A stretch of 38,632 nucleotides of DNA, from NCBI GenBank assembly GCA_964396845.1, contig CAYNGH010000017.1, positions 1 to 38,632 on the forward strand, in the 5' to 3' direction. Position numbers and translations under genes: made by a program. Shown here piece after piece: positions 15,825 to 24,990 of this stretch (positions within the stretch are counted from its first letter, which is position 1; each line of letters opens with the position of its first letter). This DNA comes from CAYNGH01 sp964396845 (GTDB lineage: Bacteria; Vulcanimicrobiota; JAJTBE01; CAYNGH01). Below the pieces are notes generated by a model. That model was given only the letters and a program-made list of their open reading frames with translations. It was not told the DNA's origin and did not search any database.

Positions 15825-17264
15825 TTAATTATCCTTTTTCAGCCATACCTGGTATTGGCCGTCCCTGGTGGCACCAAGGGCACCGGTCAGGTGGTAATCT
15901 TCAGTATGGGAAAGCCTGTAATGCCGGGACAGGATGTCTTCCTGCCGGAGTTTTCCGGTTATGCGGGGGTGGTGATAGCCGTTGAGGAGAAGCATATCAT
16001 AGTAACCTTCGGTGATTTTCTCGATAATCTGTGCTTCAGAAGACTTCTCAATGCCTTCCGGGGATGTGCCGGACAGGTTGTCAAGATTCTCCAGGGGAAT
16101 CCGGTGAAAAAACTGGAGCCGGTAAAGATAAGGATCTTCCGAGATGATTCTGGAGTTTTTGTTGACTTTCAGGAATATGTGATTAACCACCCGATCAGTG
16201 TTGGGGAAGCTGTCCTCCAGGTATCGGGTATGGAAAACCCCAAAGGTCAGGAGCACTGTCAGGATAGTCACTGCCAGGTATCGATAATACCTGTGCTCCC
16301 GCCGGATCAGGTCTGCCAGTAGAATGCCCGCCGGTGGGATTAATATCATCAGGGCAAAGGGGGCCTCCAGAAATACCATGTCTTTTCGGGGAGAAATAAG
16401 ATGGGCCATCACCGGCATCAGTCCCGACAGGATCAGGGACAGAAACAGTATTTTTCGGGAGGTGTCTTTTTGAATAACTGTCATCACGGCAATTATCCCC
16501 AGAGTCGCAACGGGAGCCAGAAAGATGGCGATATTGTAGAGTGCCGACAGGAAATCGGGATCTCTTATGCCAGGGGCAAAACCTGGGAACCAGCCCTCCA
16601 GAGCTGTCATACCCAGCACCAGAAGAATTGAAGAGCCTGAAAAGACAGCCCCTCCTTTGAAATCTGCCAGAAACATCAGGATCACTGCCGGAATCAGGAA
16701 CATTACAAGAGAGTAATTGCACAGTATCGACAGGCCCAGCAGGAGGCCGGCTAAAGCAAAACTCGCCATCCGGGGCTGTTTTTTGGGAGCACATAGGGAT
16801 GAAACATACAGAAAACCGGCAAAAAGGGGCATGGCCATGGCGACGGGGGAGGCAAACTTGCTGAGAAATATGTGAGGCCCGGATATTGTCAGGATGACAG
16901 CCGAGAACACCGCCGACTCAGTATCTCCGGTGAGGGACCTTGCAAAGAGAAAAAACAGACCTATGGAAAGAATGCCGAAAAATGCCGAAAATCCACGGCC
17001 TGTAATATACCCTCCCCAACGGTGGGCCAGCCCGAATATTGCCACAGGAAGCCCCAAATGAGGCCCTCTGGCTTGGGGGTGGATTTCCTTGCCCTGAAGG
17101 GCCAGATCGCCGGTAACCAGGTTTCTGCATTCGATAAAATGGGGGGATGCATAACCAAGACCGGCCCTGAGTATGAGCACAAATAAAAAAATTATTAAGA
17201 GCCACGGCCAGATTCTGTTGAGATGTTCCCACCAGTCCTGATTCTCTTTCTCCATGTCAATCAA
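15825..17264 (-). CDS. Polytopic membrane glycosyltransferase, GT-C / PMT-ArnT type
   Basis: A 479-residue membrane protein with about ten hydrophobic segments over residues 15-360 and a soluble C-terminal domain of roughly 120 residues. The layout, with a first membrane helix, an acidic-residue loop (FIECRNLV), GPHLGLP and a helix-rich core followed by an extracytoplasmic tail, fits GT-C enzymes of the ArnT / protein O-mannosyltransferase superfamily. These transfer sugars from polyprenyl-phosphate carriers to lipids or proteins on the outer side of the membrane. The start is TTG 17264 with GGAG ten bases upstream; an ATG three codons later has worse spacing. Donor and acceptor are unknown. 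It is divergent from the sensor kinase at 17485. Confidence 0.72.
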   Translation of the reverse strand: MIDMEKENQDWWEHLNRIWPWLLIIFLFVLILRAGLGYASPHFIECRNLVTGDLALQGKEIHPQARGPHLGLPVAIFGLAHRWGGYITGRGFSAFFGILSIGLFFLFARSLTGDTESAVFSAVILTISGPHIFLSKFASPVAMAMPLFAGFLYVSSLCAPKKQPRMASFALAGLLLGLSILCNYSLVMFLIPAVILMFLADFKGGAVFSGSSILLVLGMTALEGWFPGFAPGIRDPDFLSALYNIAIFLAPVATLGIIAVMTVIQKDTSRKILFLSLILSGLMPVMAHLISPRKDMVFLEAPFALMILIPPAGILLADLIRREHRYYRYLAVTILTVLLTFGVFHTRYLEDSFPNTDRVVNHIFLKVNKNSRIISEDPYLYRLQFFHRIPLENLDNLSGTSPEGIEKSSEAQIIEKITEGYYDMLLLNGYHHPRITGKLRQEDILSRHYRLSHTEDYHLTGALGATRDGQYQVWLKKDN

Positions 17265-17484
17265 TTTCGAACCGCTCCTGCTAAATCCCTTGGGGGTTAT
17301 CCGGGAATAGCTTTTAAGAATATTGAATACTTTTTTGGGTACTATGAAGATTATAACAGAATATTCTTTTTCTAAGGCTAATAAAAATGTAAACAGAATA
17401 ATTTCTGAAAAAGGTAAATATTGTAACAGGACAAATAGGGTTTAATCGCAGGTAACTGCATACATACATATACAAGGAGTGCAG

Positions 17485-18618
17485 ATGACAAATTTAAATA
17501 TGGAAACCAGTTCGGGGAAGAATCCTCTGGATGGCTCAGCGGAGCTGGTGGGGCTTCCATTTTTGTATTCTTTTGTGAATTCAGTCCCCAGTCCATTGAT
17601 GATTCTTGACAGGTCCTTCCGGGTGGTCCTGGTGAACGAGAGCCTTACTTCACTGTATCCCAGGGTGCAGAAGGGTGAAACTTACATGGGAATGCTTCCG
17701 GGAGAGGTCATGGGGTGTGTTCATGCCCAGCTGGATGGATACAGGTGTGGCGAAACCCATTTCTGCCGGTTCTGCTGTTTGAGAAATGCGGTTTCCCGGA
17801 GTCTTGATGGAGAAAAGGTGACCAGCGACTGCAGTATTTCCCGTGATGATATGGGATTAGTCCTGAGGGTCAGGGCAGTTCCCTTCGATTTTATGGATTA
17901 CAGATACTCTGTGGTGACCCTGAATGACATAGGCAATGAAAAACGCCGCCGTGTCCTGGAGAGGCTGTTTTTTCATGATATCTTGAATACCGCCGGGGTG
18001 ATATATACCACATCGAATTTTCTTGCAGATGCACCGGCAGAATATCAGCCACGGCTGATTAATATTATCAAGGACTGCTCCCAGATTCTCATCGACGAGA
18101 TCGAAGGCCAGAGAGAATTGACCGCGGCGGAAAATAACGAGTTGAGAGTTCAGCCGGACAAAATCGACTGCTGTGAACTCATCGAGGAACTGGCCAGAAT
18201 ATATCGGCAACATGTCAGTGCAAAGAGCAAGAACATCCAGGTTCTGGAATGTCCCAAAAGCCTGGTGATTACCAGCGATAAATCCCTTGTCAAGCGGGTT
18301 CTGACAAATATGATTAAAAATGCCCTTGAAGCGTCCAAGGAAGGAGAAACAGTAACTGTGGCCTGCAATCCTCATCAGGAGGGAGTACTGTTTTCCGTTC
18401 ACAATCCCGCCCATATGGATGAAAAAGTCAAGGAACAGGTTTTCATGCGGAAGTTCTCCACCAAGGGCGAAGGGAGAGGCGTGGGCACCTACAGCATGCA
18501 GCTTCTGACTACAAGGTACCTTGGAGGTAAAGTGTTTTTCGAATCTGAATCGGGACTGGGGACAACCTTTTATTTACAACTGCCGGAAGACTTGAAACCT
18601 GATGAATTGAATCTTTGA
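17485..18618 (+). CDS. Sensor histidine kinase with Cys-rich PAS-like domain
   Basis: A 377-residue soluble kinase. Residues about 25-150 form a PAS-like sensor with a Cys cluster: GCVHAQ (C78), then C88, C94, C97 and C98 in RCGETHFCRFCC. This suggests a bound metal or a redox-sensitive site. The dimerisation/phosphoacceptor helix reads FFHDILNTAG with His164. The ATPase domain follows (NMIKNALEAS as N box; KGEGRGVGTYSM and GLGTTFYLQLP as G boxes). No membrane segments are present, so it senses a cytoplasmic signal. ATG 17485 has AAGGAG five bases upstream; GTG 17479 lies inside that site. The gene for a receiver-containing kinase follows after 27 bases, a likely partner. Confidence 0.9.
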   Translation: MTNLNMETSSGKNPLDGSAELVGLPFLYSFVNSVPSPLMILDRSFRVVLVNESLTSLYPRVQKGETYMGMLPGEVMGCVHAQLDGYRCGETHFCRFCCLRNAVSRSLDGEKVTSDCSISRDDMGLVLRVRAVPFDFMDYRYSVVTLNDIGNEKRRRVLERLFFHDILNTAGVIYTTSNFLADAPAEYQPRLINIIKDCSQILIDEIEGQRELTAAENNELRVQPDKIDCCELIEELARIYRQHVSAKSKNIQVLECPKSLVITSDKSLVKRVLTNMIKNALEASKEGETVTVACNPHQEGVLFSVHNPAHMDEKVKEQVFMRKFSTKGEGRGVGTYSMQLLTTRYLGGKVFFESESGLGTTFYLQLPEDLKPDELNL

Positions 18619-18645
18619 AGACCCGGTTAAACAGTAGGTGAGCTT

Positions 18646-21600
18646 TTGGATAGTGCTGACAAGAGGCTGAAAGTTCTGCATCTGGATGATGATCCAGATT
18701 TTCTTGAACTTTTTTTAGCAAGATTTTCTGATTCCTTTGATATTGTCAGCATACATGACCCTGATGAGCTTTTTGGCCTGTTGAATTCTCATACCTTTGA
18801 CGGGGTTATTCTGGATTATGACCTGCCGGTGACCAATGGCAACAGCCTTCTGCAGAAGATCAGAAGTGTCATGCCCTGGATGCCGGTTTTCCTCCTGACA
18901 GGACAGGGAAATGAAGAAGTGGCCAGGCAATCCTTTTTAAACGGGGCATCGGATTATTTTACCAAAGAGATGGCAGGCATCGGCGCCAGAGAAAGGCTGA
19001 TCAACTCAATTCATTCTCATGTGGGCAAGGCAAAAATTGAAAAAAACTTCAAAGACAGTCAGAAGCTGTATCAGGCAATTTTTGAATCTTCGGGGGATGC
19101 CATTGCGCTGATGGAGCCGGGGACGGGAAGGCTTATTGACTGCAACAATGCAGCCCTGGAGATTTTTCGCTGTCCCAGGGATAAATTAATCGGCAGGACT
19201 CCTGGTGATTTTTCTCCCCCGGAACAACCCGGAGGAATGGATTCCCATCAGTTTGCCAAAGAAAAAGTAAGTAAAGCTCTTTCGGGAATCCCTCAGTCTT
19301 TCAACTGGCTTCATTGCCACGAAGACGGTTCTCTTTTTACGGTGGAGGTTTATCTTTCCCGTATCGACCTGCAGAGTAGCCCCCTGTTGCTTTCGGTGTT
19401 CAGAGATATTACTGAGCAGGAGAAGGCCAAAGAAAAACTTCGTCGCAGTGAAGAACGTTTTCGCAAACTTCTGGAAAATGCCATCGACCCCATTATATGG
19501 ACGGATATTTACGGCAAAATCCTCAACTGCAATCAAGCTGCCAGGGAAATGTTCGAGAGATCCTACGATGATATGGTGGGCAGTTCCGTCACCACCCTTC
19601 ATCCCATGCCTCCGGATCAGTTCAATGAAGCTATATATCACCAGATAGTTGTTTCCGGCGACAAGCATGTGAATCAGGTGCCTGTCATCAGCGCATCGGG
19701 AAAAATTCGCCAGGTGATAATCACTGCCAGCAAGGTGAATATTGACGGAAAAGAACTGGTGCAGGGGGTTTTCCGGGATGTGACCGATGAGCTTCAGGCC
19801 CGGGAGGAGATTAAAAACCGCCTCGATTTTGAGGATTTAATCATCCGTTTCACTGCCCGTTTCATCAATCTCCCTTATGAAAAGATTGACCAGGGAATTG
19901 AAGAAGCCCTCCAGGAGATTGGCCGGTTTTCCCGGTGCAAGCTGGCAGGACTGCTCCAGTTGAAGGGGGATCCTCCGGTGATCCGGCAGACTCATGTATG
20001 GCGTGATAATCCATCAGTTCCTGATATGTCCATGTTTGAATACAGCACTCCCCAGGATTTTCCATTTTACTGGGATCAACTGCTTAACAAGGGATTGATA
20101 AAAATATCAAGCATGGAAGATTTGCCTGAAGATGCCTTAGTCGAGAGGGCTATCTTGGACAGGTATGGTTTTTCGCCGACCCTGGTGATTCCACTTTACA
20201 GAAACGAAGTTTTATTTGGTGCTCTGGGACTCAGCGGTGAACAGAATCAGCATAAAGAATGGAAGCAGTCATACATTCAGCTGTTACGTCTTGCCGGGGA
20301 AGTTATTGTCAGCGTCTTAACCCGCAAGGAGTCAGAAGATGCCCGCATGACCGGTGAAAAGGAAAAATCTGAGATTCTCGATAGCCTGTCGGAGATTGTT
20401 GCATATTATCCCATAAACAGCATGAAAGCTTCCTGGGTAAATCGGACATGTCTTGTGCAGACTGGACTGAAAGCCGAAGACTTTAGAACAAAGAATTGTT
20501 ACGAAATCTGGCATGGAAGTAGCGAAAGATGTCCCGGCTGTCCTGTGCTTCAGGCTTTCTCCACAGGGAAAAGCCAACAGAACGAGATTAGCACTCCCGA
20601 CGGAAGGATCTGGCTTATCAAGGCGCATCCGGTGTTTGATGACGATGGCATTCAGAAGGGAGTTCTGGAGATCGGCCTGGATATATCCCAGGTTAAGATT
20701 GCCGAGGAAGAGCTTGCCCTGCGGGATGAACAATACCGGCTTCTGGCGGAAAACGCCACGGATATTATCACTCTTCACAAAATGGATGGCACTTACGTGT
20801 TTGTTTCCCCTTCCATCGAAGAAATAACCGGTTACAAACCCCGGGAGCTTCTGGGCAAAAAATTCCTTCACTGTGTTCATCCCGACGATTCCGCTATGGT
20901 AATGGAGCGTTTTTCAAAGCTGATGGAAGATGGCGGTCTTGTGTCAGCCACATACCGGTTCCGCCTTAAAAACGGCCAGTACATTTGGATGGAATCCCGG
21001 GGAAAGCTGGCGTGTGACGGTAGTGATGGCCGACCTGATACTATTGCAGTAATTTCCCGGGATATTACCCTCCAGCAGAAGGTTATGGATTCCCTTCGGG
21101 AAGAGGAGGAAAAATTCCACAAGGTCTTTGTGCTGATTCAGGATGGACTGTTTATTGTCGATGAGGGACACAGGATCATAGAGGCGAATCCTGCAGGATG
21201 CCAAAACCACGGCTACAAAGAGGGAGAATTGACGGGAATGATGGTGGAAGAGCTGATTCATCCCGATTACCGGGAGTCCTTCATGGGTATGACCAACCGT
21301 CTTGACATGGGTCTGGGATTCGGCGGTCAGGTGCGGTGCCTGAGGAAGGACAGGGCCAACTTTGACGGTGAGATTTACGGAACCCCTTGCCAGCTTAACC
21401 ATCGTCTTCATTTTCTCACCTGTATTCGGGACATTACCTGGCACAACCAGCTGGAAAGGGAACTGGTGAAAAAAAACCAGGAACTTGCAGATTTCACATA
21501 CCGGGTAACCCATGACATCAAGAATCCCCTGAATATAATCAAGGGTTATATCGCCTCCATTGACGGAAAGCAGGAACTCCTGGAAAAGTATCAGGACAGG

Positions 21601-22134
21601 ATAATGAGCCAGGCGGATTATCTCATCGGCTTTGTGGACAAGCTCTTGAAACTTTCCCGATCCGGAAGAATCATCGATGGGAAGGAATCAGTGAGAATTC
21701 TCAAGATAATACGTACAGCCTTTGCCCTTTTCCGGGACAGAGCACCCCGTGCAAGGCTGGAAGTATTATCTGAGATACCCGCAGTTATGGGAGATCCATC
21801 GGGCCTGGAGCAGGTGTTTACCAATCTTGTTGAAAATGCCTTCAAATACCGTGACTCCGACAAAGACGAACTGGTAATCAGCCTGAGGGCCCAAAACATC
21901 GGCGACCGACTGATAATTGAACTGTCAGATAACGGCATTGGTCTTGAGAATCATCTGAAAGACAAGATTTTTGAGCCCGGATTTACCACATCAAAGGACA
22001 GGGGCACAGGCTTCGGACTGGTTATCGTCCGAAAAATCATTGATGCCCACGGCGGCGAAATATATGCCGAAAGCAAAGGAGTCGGCCAGGGAACAACATT
22101 TGTGATAAATCTTCCAGCTCTTGTTCCTGCCTGA
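18646..22134 (+). CDS. Receiver / multi-PAS / GAF hybrid histidine kinase
   Basis: A 1162-residue soluble signalling protein. Order of parts: receiver domain (about 8-125) with phospho-acceptor D57 in LDYDLP; PAS (about 145-260); PAS (about 270-385); GAF-like region (about 400-565); PAS with a Cys pair in RCPGCPVL (about 590-700); PAS with PAC (about 705-830); PAS (about 835-945); HisKA with H956 in THDIKNPLN; and HATPase to the end (NLVENAFKY, DNGIGL, GTGFGLVIV). An N-terminal receiver suggests it is phosphorylated by another kinase, perhaps the one ending 27 bases upstream, and then signals onward. The start is TTG 18646 with AGGTGAG just upstream. The receiver closely matches the one at 37162 (QGNEEVAR, GAS.YFTK). 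Confidence 0.9.
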   Translation: MDSADKRLKVLHLDDDPDFLELFLARFSDSFDIVSIHDPDELFGLLNSHTFDGVILDYDLPVTNGNSLLQKIRSVMPWMPVFLLTGQGNEEVARQSFLNGASDYFTKEMAGIGARERLINSIHSHVGKAKIEKNFKDSQKLYQAIFESSGDAIALMEPGTGRLIDCNNAALEIFRCPRDKLIGRTPGDFSPPEQPGGMDSHQFAKEKVSKALSGIPQSFNWLHCHEDGSLFTVEVYLSRIDLQSSPLLLSVFRDITEQEKAKEKLRRSEERFRKLLENAIDPIIWTDIYGKILNCNQAAREMFERSYDDMVGSSVTTLHPMPPDQFNEAIYHQIVVSGDKHVNQVPVISASGKIRQVIITASKVNIDGKELVQGVFRDVTDELQAREEIKNRLDFEDLIIRFTARFINLPYEKIDQGIEEALQEIGRFSRCKLAGLLQLKGDPPVIRQTHVWRDNPSVPDMSMFEYSTPQDFPFYWDQLLNKGLIKISSMEDLPEDALVERAILDRYGFSPTLVIPLYRNEVLFGALGLSGEQNQHKEWKQSYIQLLRLAGEVIVSVLTRKESEDARMTGEKEKSEILDSLSEIVAYYPINSMKASWVNRTCLVQTGLKAEDFRTKNCYEIWHGSSERCPGCPVLQAFSTGKSQQNEISTPDGRIWLIKAHPVFDDDGIQKGVLEIGLDISQVKIAEEELALRDEQYRLLAENATDIITLHKMDGTYVFVSPSIEEITGYKPRELLGKKFLHCVHPDDSAMVMERFSKLMEDGGLVSATYRFRLKNGQYIWMESRGKLACDGSDGRPDTIAVISRDITLQQKVMDSLREEEEKFHKVFVLIQDGLFIVDEGHRIIEANPAGCQNHGYKEGELTGMMVEELIHPDYRESFMGMTNRLDMGLGFGGQVRCLRKDRANFDGEIYGTPCQLNHRLHFLTCIRDITWHNQLERELVKKNQELADFTYRVTHDIKNPLNIIKGYIASIDGKQELLEKYQDRIMSQADYLIGFVDKLLKLSRSGRIIDGKESVRILKIIRTAFALFRDRAPRARLEVLSEIPAVMGDPSGLEQVFTNLVENAFKYRDSDKDELVISLRAQNIGDRLIIELSDNGIGLENHLKDKIFEPGFTTSKDRGTGFGLVIVRKIIDAHGGEIYAESKGVGQGTTFVINLPALVPA

Positions 22135-22159
22135 TGAAGGCGATGAGGGCAGGGCTTTT

Positions 22160-22411
22160 TCAAAAGGGTGTGTAAAGCTCCAGCAGGGTCCATTCCATGG
22201 TGCTGGGGCGGAAGGACAGCTTGAAGCAGTTGTCTTCCCTGTCCGATACATTAAAAAACAATATTGTGTCCCGGCCGTCCCGTCCCCGGTATGTGAGGCT
22301 TATCGACTTGAGATCAAAACGGCGCCTGTTCCATATGAAAGCCCTGGGGCGAATCCCTCCCCGGACAAAAGATGCCATCACGTCAATCTTTTCCTGAATT
22401 TGCTGGATCAT
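22160..22411 (-). CDS. Small conserved-looking protein downstream of lexA
   Basis: An 83-residue protein, possibly of a DUF6504-like type (uncertain). It carries VRGGIRPRAFIWNRRRFDL, then YRGRDGRDTILFFNV and a C-terminal MEWTLLELY. The basic GG.RPRAFIW start and the aromatic-rich strands suggest a small beta-rich fold. The ATG has AGGAG nine bases upstream. It lies 80 bases after the lexA stop on the same strand, so it may be transcribed with lexA and respond to DNA damage; no separate promoter was seen. The overlapping plus-strand frame (22121-22489) lacks any recognisable protein character. Confidence 0.65.
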   Translation of the reverse strand: MIQQIQEKIDVMASFVRGGIRPRAFIWNRRRFDLKSISLTYRGRDGRDTILFFNVSDREDNCFKLSFRPSTMEWTLLELYTPF

Positions 22412-22491
22412 CCCGCATCGCTCCTGCCCTGCGGCGGTGAATTTACCTTCTGGGAGATTCAGATAATTCAGTTGGATAAAAAAGGCTGAAG

Positions 22492-23151
22492 TTAAAATTT
22501 CCTGATGAGGCCAATCACTTTGCCATTGATGGAAAAGCCCGGCCCAAGGGGTATGTCGTCGTAAGCGGGGTTGGCGGGATGCAGGAGAAATGTTCCCTGT
22601 CGGGTCATGACCAGCTCCTTTACCGTGGCCTCGTCATCGACAATTGCCACCACCAGATCCCCGGGACTTGCATGGCTTTGCCGGTGGACTGCCACCAGAT
22701 CCCCAGGCTCAAGCCTTGGGGACATGCTGTCGCCCCGCACCCGCAAGAGGAAAACCTCTGCAGTATCCCCCCAGTAGCCGGGGTCCATGAGGAAATGATC
22801 CTCCACGTCCTCCACCGCGGTGGAAAAAGGCCCCGCAGCGATATGTCCCAGCAGGGGAACCCGGCTTTCTCCCACATCCACCAGGGATTCACCGTCATCA
22901 CCCACAATGCGGATTCCCCGGGATTTTCCCGGCTCCACCACAATGAACCCCTTCTTTTCAAGGGCCTGAAGATGACGGCGGATGGCATTGAGGGAGATGA
23001 TCCCCAGGTGCCCTGCAATATCCCGCACCGTGGGGGGGAAACCGTCGGCTCGGATGGCCCGGCGGATAAAATCCAGCACCTGCCGCTGGCGATCCGTTAA
23101 AAGCTCCCGGGGGGACGGCTCCATATGGTTCAGATTAATCTCTTCTCTCAT
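22492..23151 (-). CDS. lexA: LexA repressor
   Basis: The SOS repressor (219 residues, usual length). The N-terminal winged helix-turn-helix region reads LTDRQRQVLDFI, PPTVRDIAGHLG and NAIRRHLQALEKKGFI. The C-terminal self-cleaving domain has the Ala106-Gly107 bond (HIAAGPF), Ser142 (VRGDSM) and Lys178 (EATVKEL), the catalytic pair for RecA-stimulated autocleavage. GAGAGG lies five bases before the ATG. The promoter at 23188-23216 carries a palindrome in its spacer that is a good candidate for the LexA operator, implying self-repression. A small gene at 22160 follows in the same direction. Confidence 0.95.
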   Translation of the reverse strand: MREEINLNHMEPSPRELLTDRQRQVLDFIRRAIRADGFPPTVRDIAGHLGIISLNAIRRHLQALEKKGFIVVEPGKSRGIRIVGDDGESLVDVGESRVPLLGHIAAGPFSTAVEDVEDHFLMDPGYWGDTAEVFLLRVRGDSMSPRLEPGDLVAVHRQSHASPGDLVVAIVDDEATVKELVMTRQGTFLLHPANPAYDDIPLGPGFSINGKVIGLIRKF

Positions 23152-23187
23152 CAGGGCCTCTCAATAAATAACAATAGAATTATAAAT

Positions 23188-23216
23188 ATTATAGGATACA
23201 AAAGTATCATTGTCAA
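23188..23216 (-). promoter_or_regulatory. Consensus sigma70 promoter of lexA with operator-like palindrome
   Basis: On the minus strand TTGACA (23211-23216) and TATAAT (23188-23193) are separated by exactly 17 bases, a full consensus promoter. The spacer contains GATAC-TTTT-GTATC (23195-23208), a perfect palindrome with a four-base centre. The layout (5-N4-5) is the same as the CGAAC-N4-GTTCG SOS box of Firmicutes, but with different arms. A second TTGACA lies at 23220-23225. A repressor bound here would block RNA polymerase, as expected for LexA autoregulation. Confidence 0.75.
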
Positions 23217-23265
23217 CCCTGTCAACAGAAACAATGTCCAAAAGAGAGAGGCTGGAGCCGGGAGA

Positions 23266-23299
23266 ATAAAAACAGCCCCGGCGGTTATGCCGGGGACTG
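23266..23299 (-). terminator. Intrinsic terminator after the prepilin gene
   Basis: On the minus strand, CAG-T-CCCCGGC pairs with GCCGGGG-CTG around ATAACC, with one bulged T, followed by TTTTTATT. It lies 26 bases after the stop of the prepilin-like gene and before the lexA promoter region. Confidence 0.75.
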
Positions 23300-23324
23300 C
23301 ATAAAACACTGCCGGCGGTTGTTG

Positions 23325-24941
23325 TCAATAAACTTCGATGTTTCCTCCCGCCTGCCGGGGGATGGTCACATACTGCATCAGCTCGTAGCGTACGGGCCTG
23401 TTAGTATTCACCACGGTATATCCGAAGTCGGGAGGCGCTGGGCTGATACCCCGGTTTCCGGGGTAGGGGAAGGCATAGGGAATATGCTGCTGGTCAGGGG
23501 TCGGTTCCCGGGTCCCGCTGTAGTTCATCTGATATGCTGGCCATGGGAATGCGCCCATGTTAGGATTGGCGTTGGAATCGGTAAACAGCCCGAATCGCCG
23601 GTTGGCGTAAATCTGCTGAACCGGCATCGAACCCGTATCAGGGGGAGGCGGATCCACAGGCCCTCCCTGATCAACACCTCCGGGAGGGGCATCCGCCTGA
23701 AGGATCTTGAGCATGGAATGCTCGGGGATCTTGTCAAAGTAAAGGGGTTGCTGAAGGCATACGCCGTTGTTGCTGGGGTTAATCGTTACAATTTTGTTGG
23801 TCTGAATCAGAAGACGATCAGTGCCGGTTTCAAAACCTCCGCTCACCGAGTCCCGCCGGACAATCACCACATTGTCCAGGCTCTTGTTGTTGCCGACATT
23901 GTGCCGGTAGTTCTGCCCCCAGCCATAGTTGTATGACAGGCTTGTTGAATCGGGGTTGTCGGGATATCTTGGAGGAGCAGTCCGGTCGCCGTATCCTGCG
24001 GTGTTGCCATAAAGCCTTGCCTGCTGGGTTGAAATCTCATTAACCGGGAGAACGCCGGCGCTGTTGACATGGAACAACCAGGAAGGGGTTTTTTCCGCCT
24101 GCCGGAGGGTGTTGAAAATCGTGAAGTTTCTTATGTCGTCAACAATAATCCAGTGGGCTTTGGATGGATCGTTCCATACGCCATGGGGGCCGGCAGGGCT
24201 CAAGGCGAAGGTGGAATTAGTCCCCCCGGTATCGATCAGTGTTGATGCCAGGTATTTGTTTGCCACATAGGTGGAAAGAACTACTTCCGCGGGAAGACGG
24301 CCTCCTCCAGCGGTCATCACTGTGTCCCAGTTAGTGATATTGTCGATGGGGCCCCGAACCCGAACTGTCACCCTGGAGCAGGAACCGTAATCCCGATACA
24401 GGGTTTTGCGGTTGGTGTTGTCATTGGGATCGAAGGCCGGGTAATTTGAAGAACGATCCAGCACCGGTGTCACCTGAACATGAAACCAGAACCAGGGGTT
24501 TTCGCTGAACTGCTCCCAGCTGGAGTAGTCATCCACCACCCCCATATGAAAGGTGCAAAGGGTTCCCATTCGAGTTGACCCGGAAACTCCGTAGTCACCG
24601 GGGTTGACATATAATTGGTCACAGTTTGTGCCCATGCCTGATGTGAGAGGATCGAAGCTGATTCCCGTTTCCGGTTCAGATATAACCCTGGGCATTCGGT
24701 AGAGGCAGTTGCTCCCTCCACGGCAATCTGCGGGTTCTTTGTTCTGGATTATTTCCTCCAGTCTTCCCTGGGCCAGCTGTGTGGCGATGGTCTGGTTTTT
24801 TGATCGATAGGACGCGGCAAACCCTTTGGGGAATATGTTGAACACCATGAACAGACCGCCGGTCAGAACTACCATGGCTACCAGGATCTCCAGAAGGGTT
24901 ACTCCTCTTTTCTTTTTTCCCTTGGGCATCTTGTTTTTCAT
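23325..24941 (-). CDS. Large type IV prepilin-like (PilV/pseudopilin-type) protein
   Basis: A 538-residue protein with a class III prepilin leader: MKNKMPKGKKKRG, then VTLLEILVAMVVL. Cleavage after G13 gives a mature start with Glu at position +5 and a hydrophobic helix, as required for prepilin peptidase and pilus or pseudopilus assembly. The remaining about 490 residues are far longer than a typical minor pilin (150-200). They are rich in Asn, Gly, Pro and aromatic residues, with several Cys (ADCRGGSNC, GTNCDQ, GTLCTF, GSCSRV) and a proline tract near residue 435. The frame is open 43 codons further upstream, but ATG 24941 with GAGGTGG upstream places the leader correctly. It is single, with its own promoter and terminator. 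Confidence 0.85.
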   Translation of the reverse strand: MKNKMPKGKKKRGVTLLEILVAMVVLTGGLFMVFNIFPKGFAASYRSKNQTIATQLAQGRLEEIIQNKEPADCRGGSNCLYRMPRVISEPETGISFDPLTSGMGTNCDQLYVNPGDYGVSGSTRMGTLCTFHMGVVDDYSSWEQFSENPWFWFHVQVTPVLDRSSNYPAFDPNDNTNRKTLYRDYGSCSRVTVRVRGPIDNITNWDTVMTAGGGRLPAEVVLSTYVANKYLASTLIDTGGTNSTFALSPAGPHGVWNDPSKAHWIIVDDIRNFTIFNTLRQAEKTPSWLFHVNSAGVLPVNEISTQQARLYGNTAGYGDRTAPPRYPDNPDSTSLSYNYGWGQNYRHNVGNNKSLDNVVIVRRDSVSGGFETGTDRLLIQTNKIVTINPSNNGVCLQQPLYFDKIPEHSMLKILQADAPPGGVDQGGPVDPPPPDTGSMPVQQIYANRRFGLFTDSNANPNMGAFPWPAYQMNYSGTREPTPDQQHIPYAFPYPGNRGISPAPPDFGYTVVNTNRPVRYELMQYVTIPRQAGGNIEVY

Positions 24942-24990
24942 CAGCTGTGCCACCTCAACAAAAAATAGACCTGTCGTTAAACTTAAATTA

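Noticed and set aside
22121..22489. Plus-strand open frame of 122 codons
   Set aside because: It is antisense to the small gene at 22160-22411, which has a better ribosome binding site and protein-like composition.
23319..23936. Plus-strand open frame of 205 codons
   Set aside because: It is antisense to the C-terminal part of the prepilin-like gene, which has a promoter, leader and terminator.
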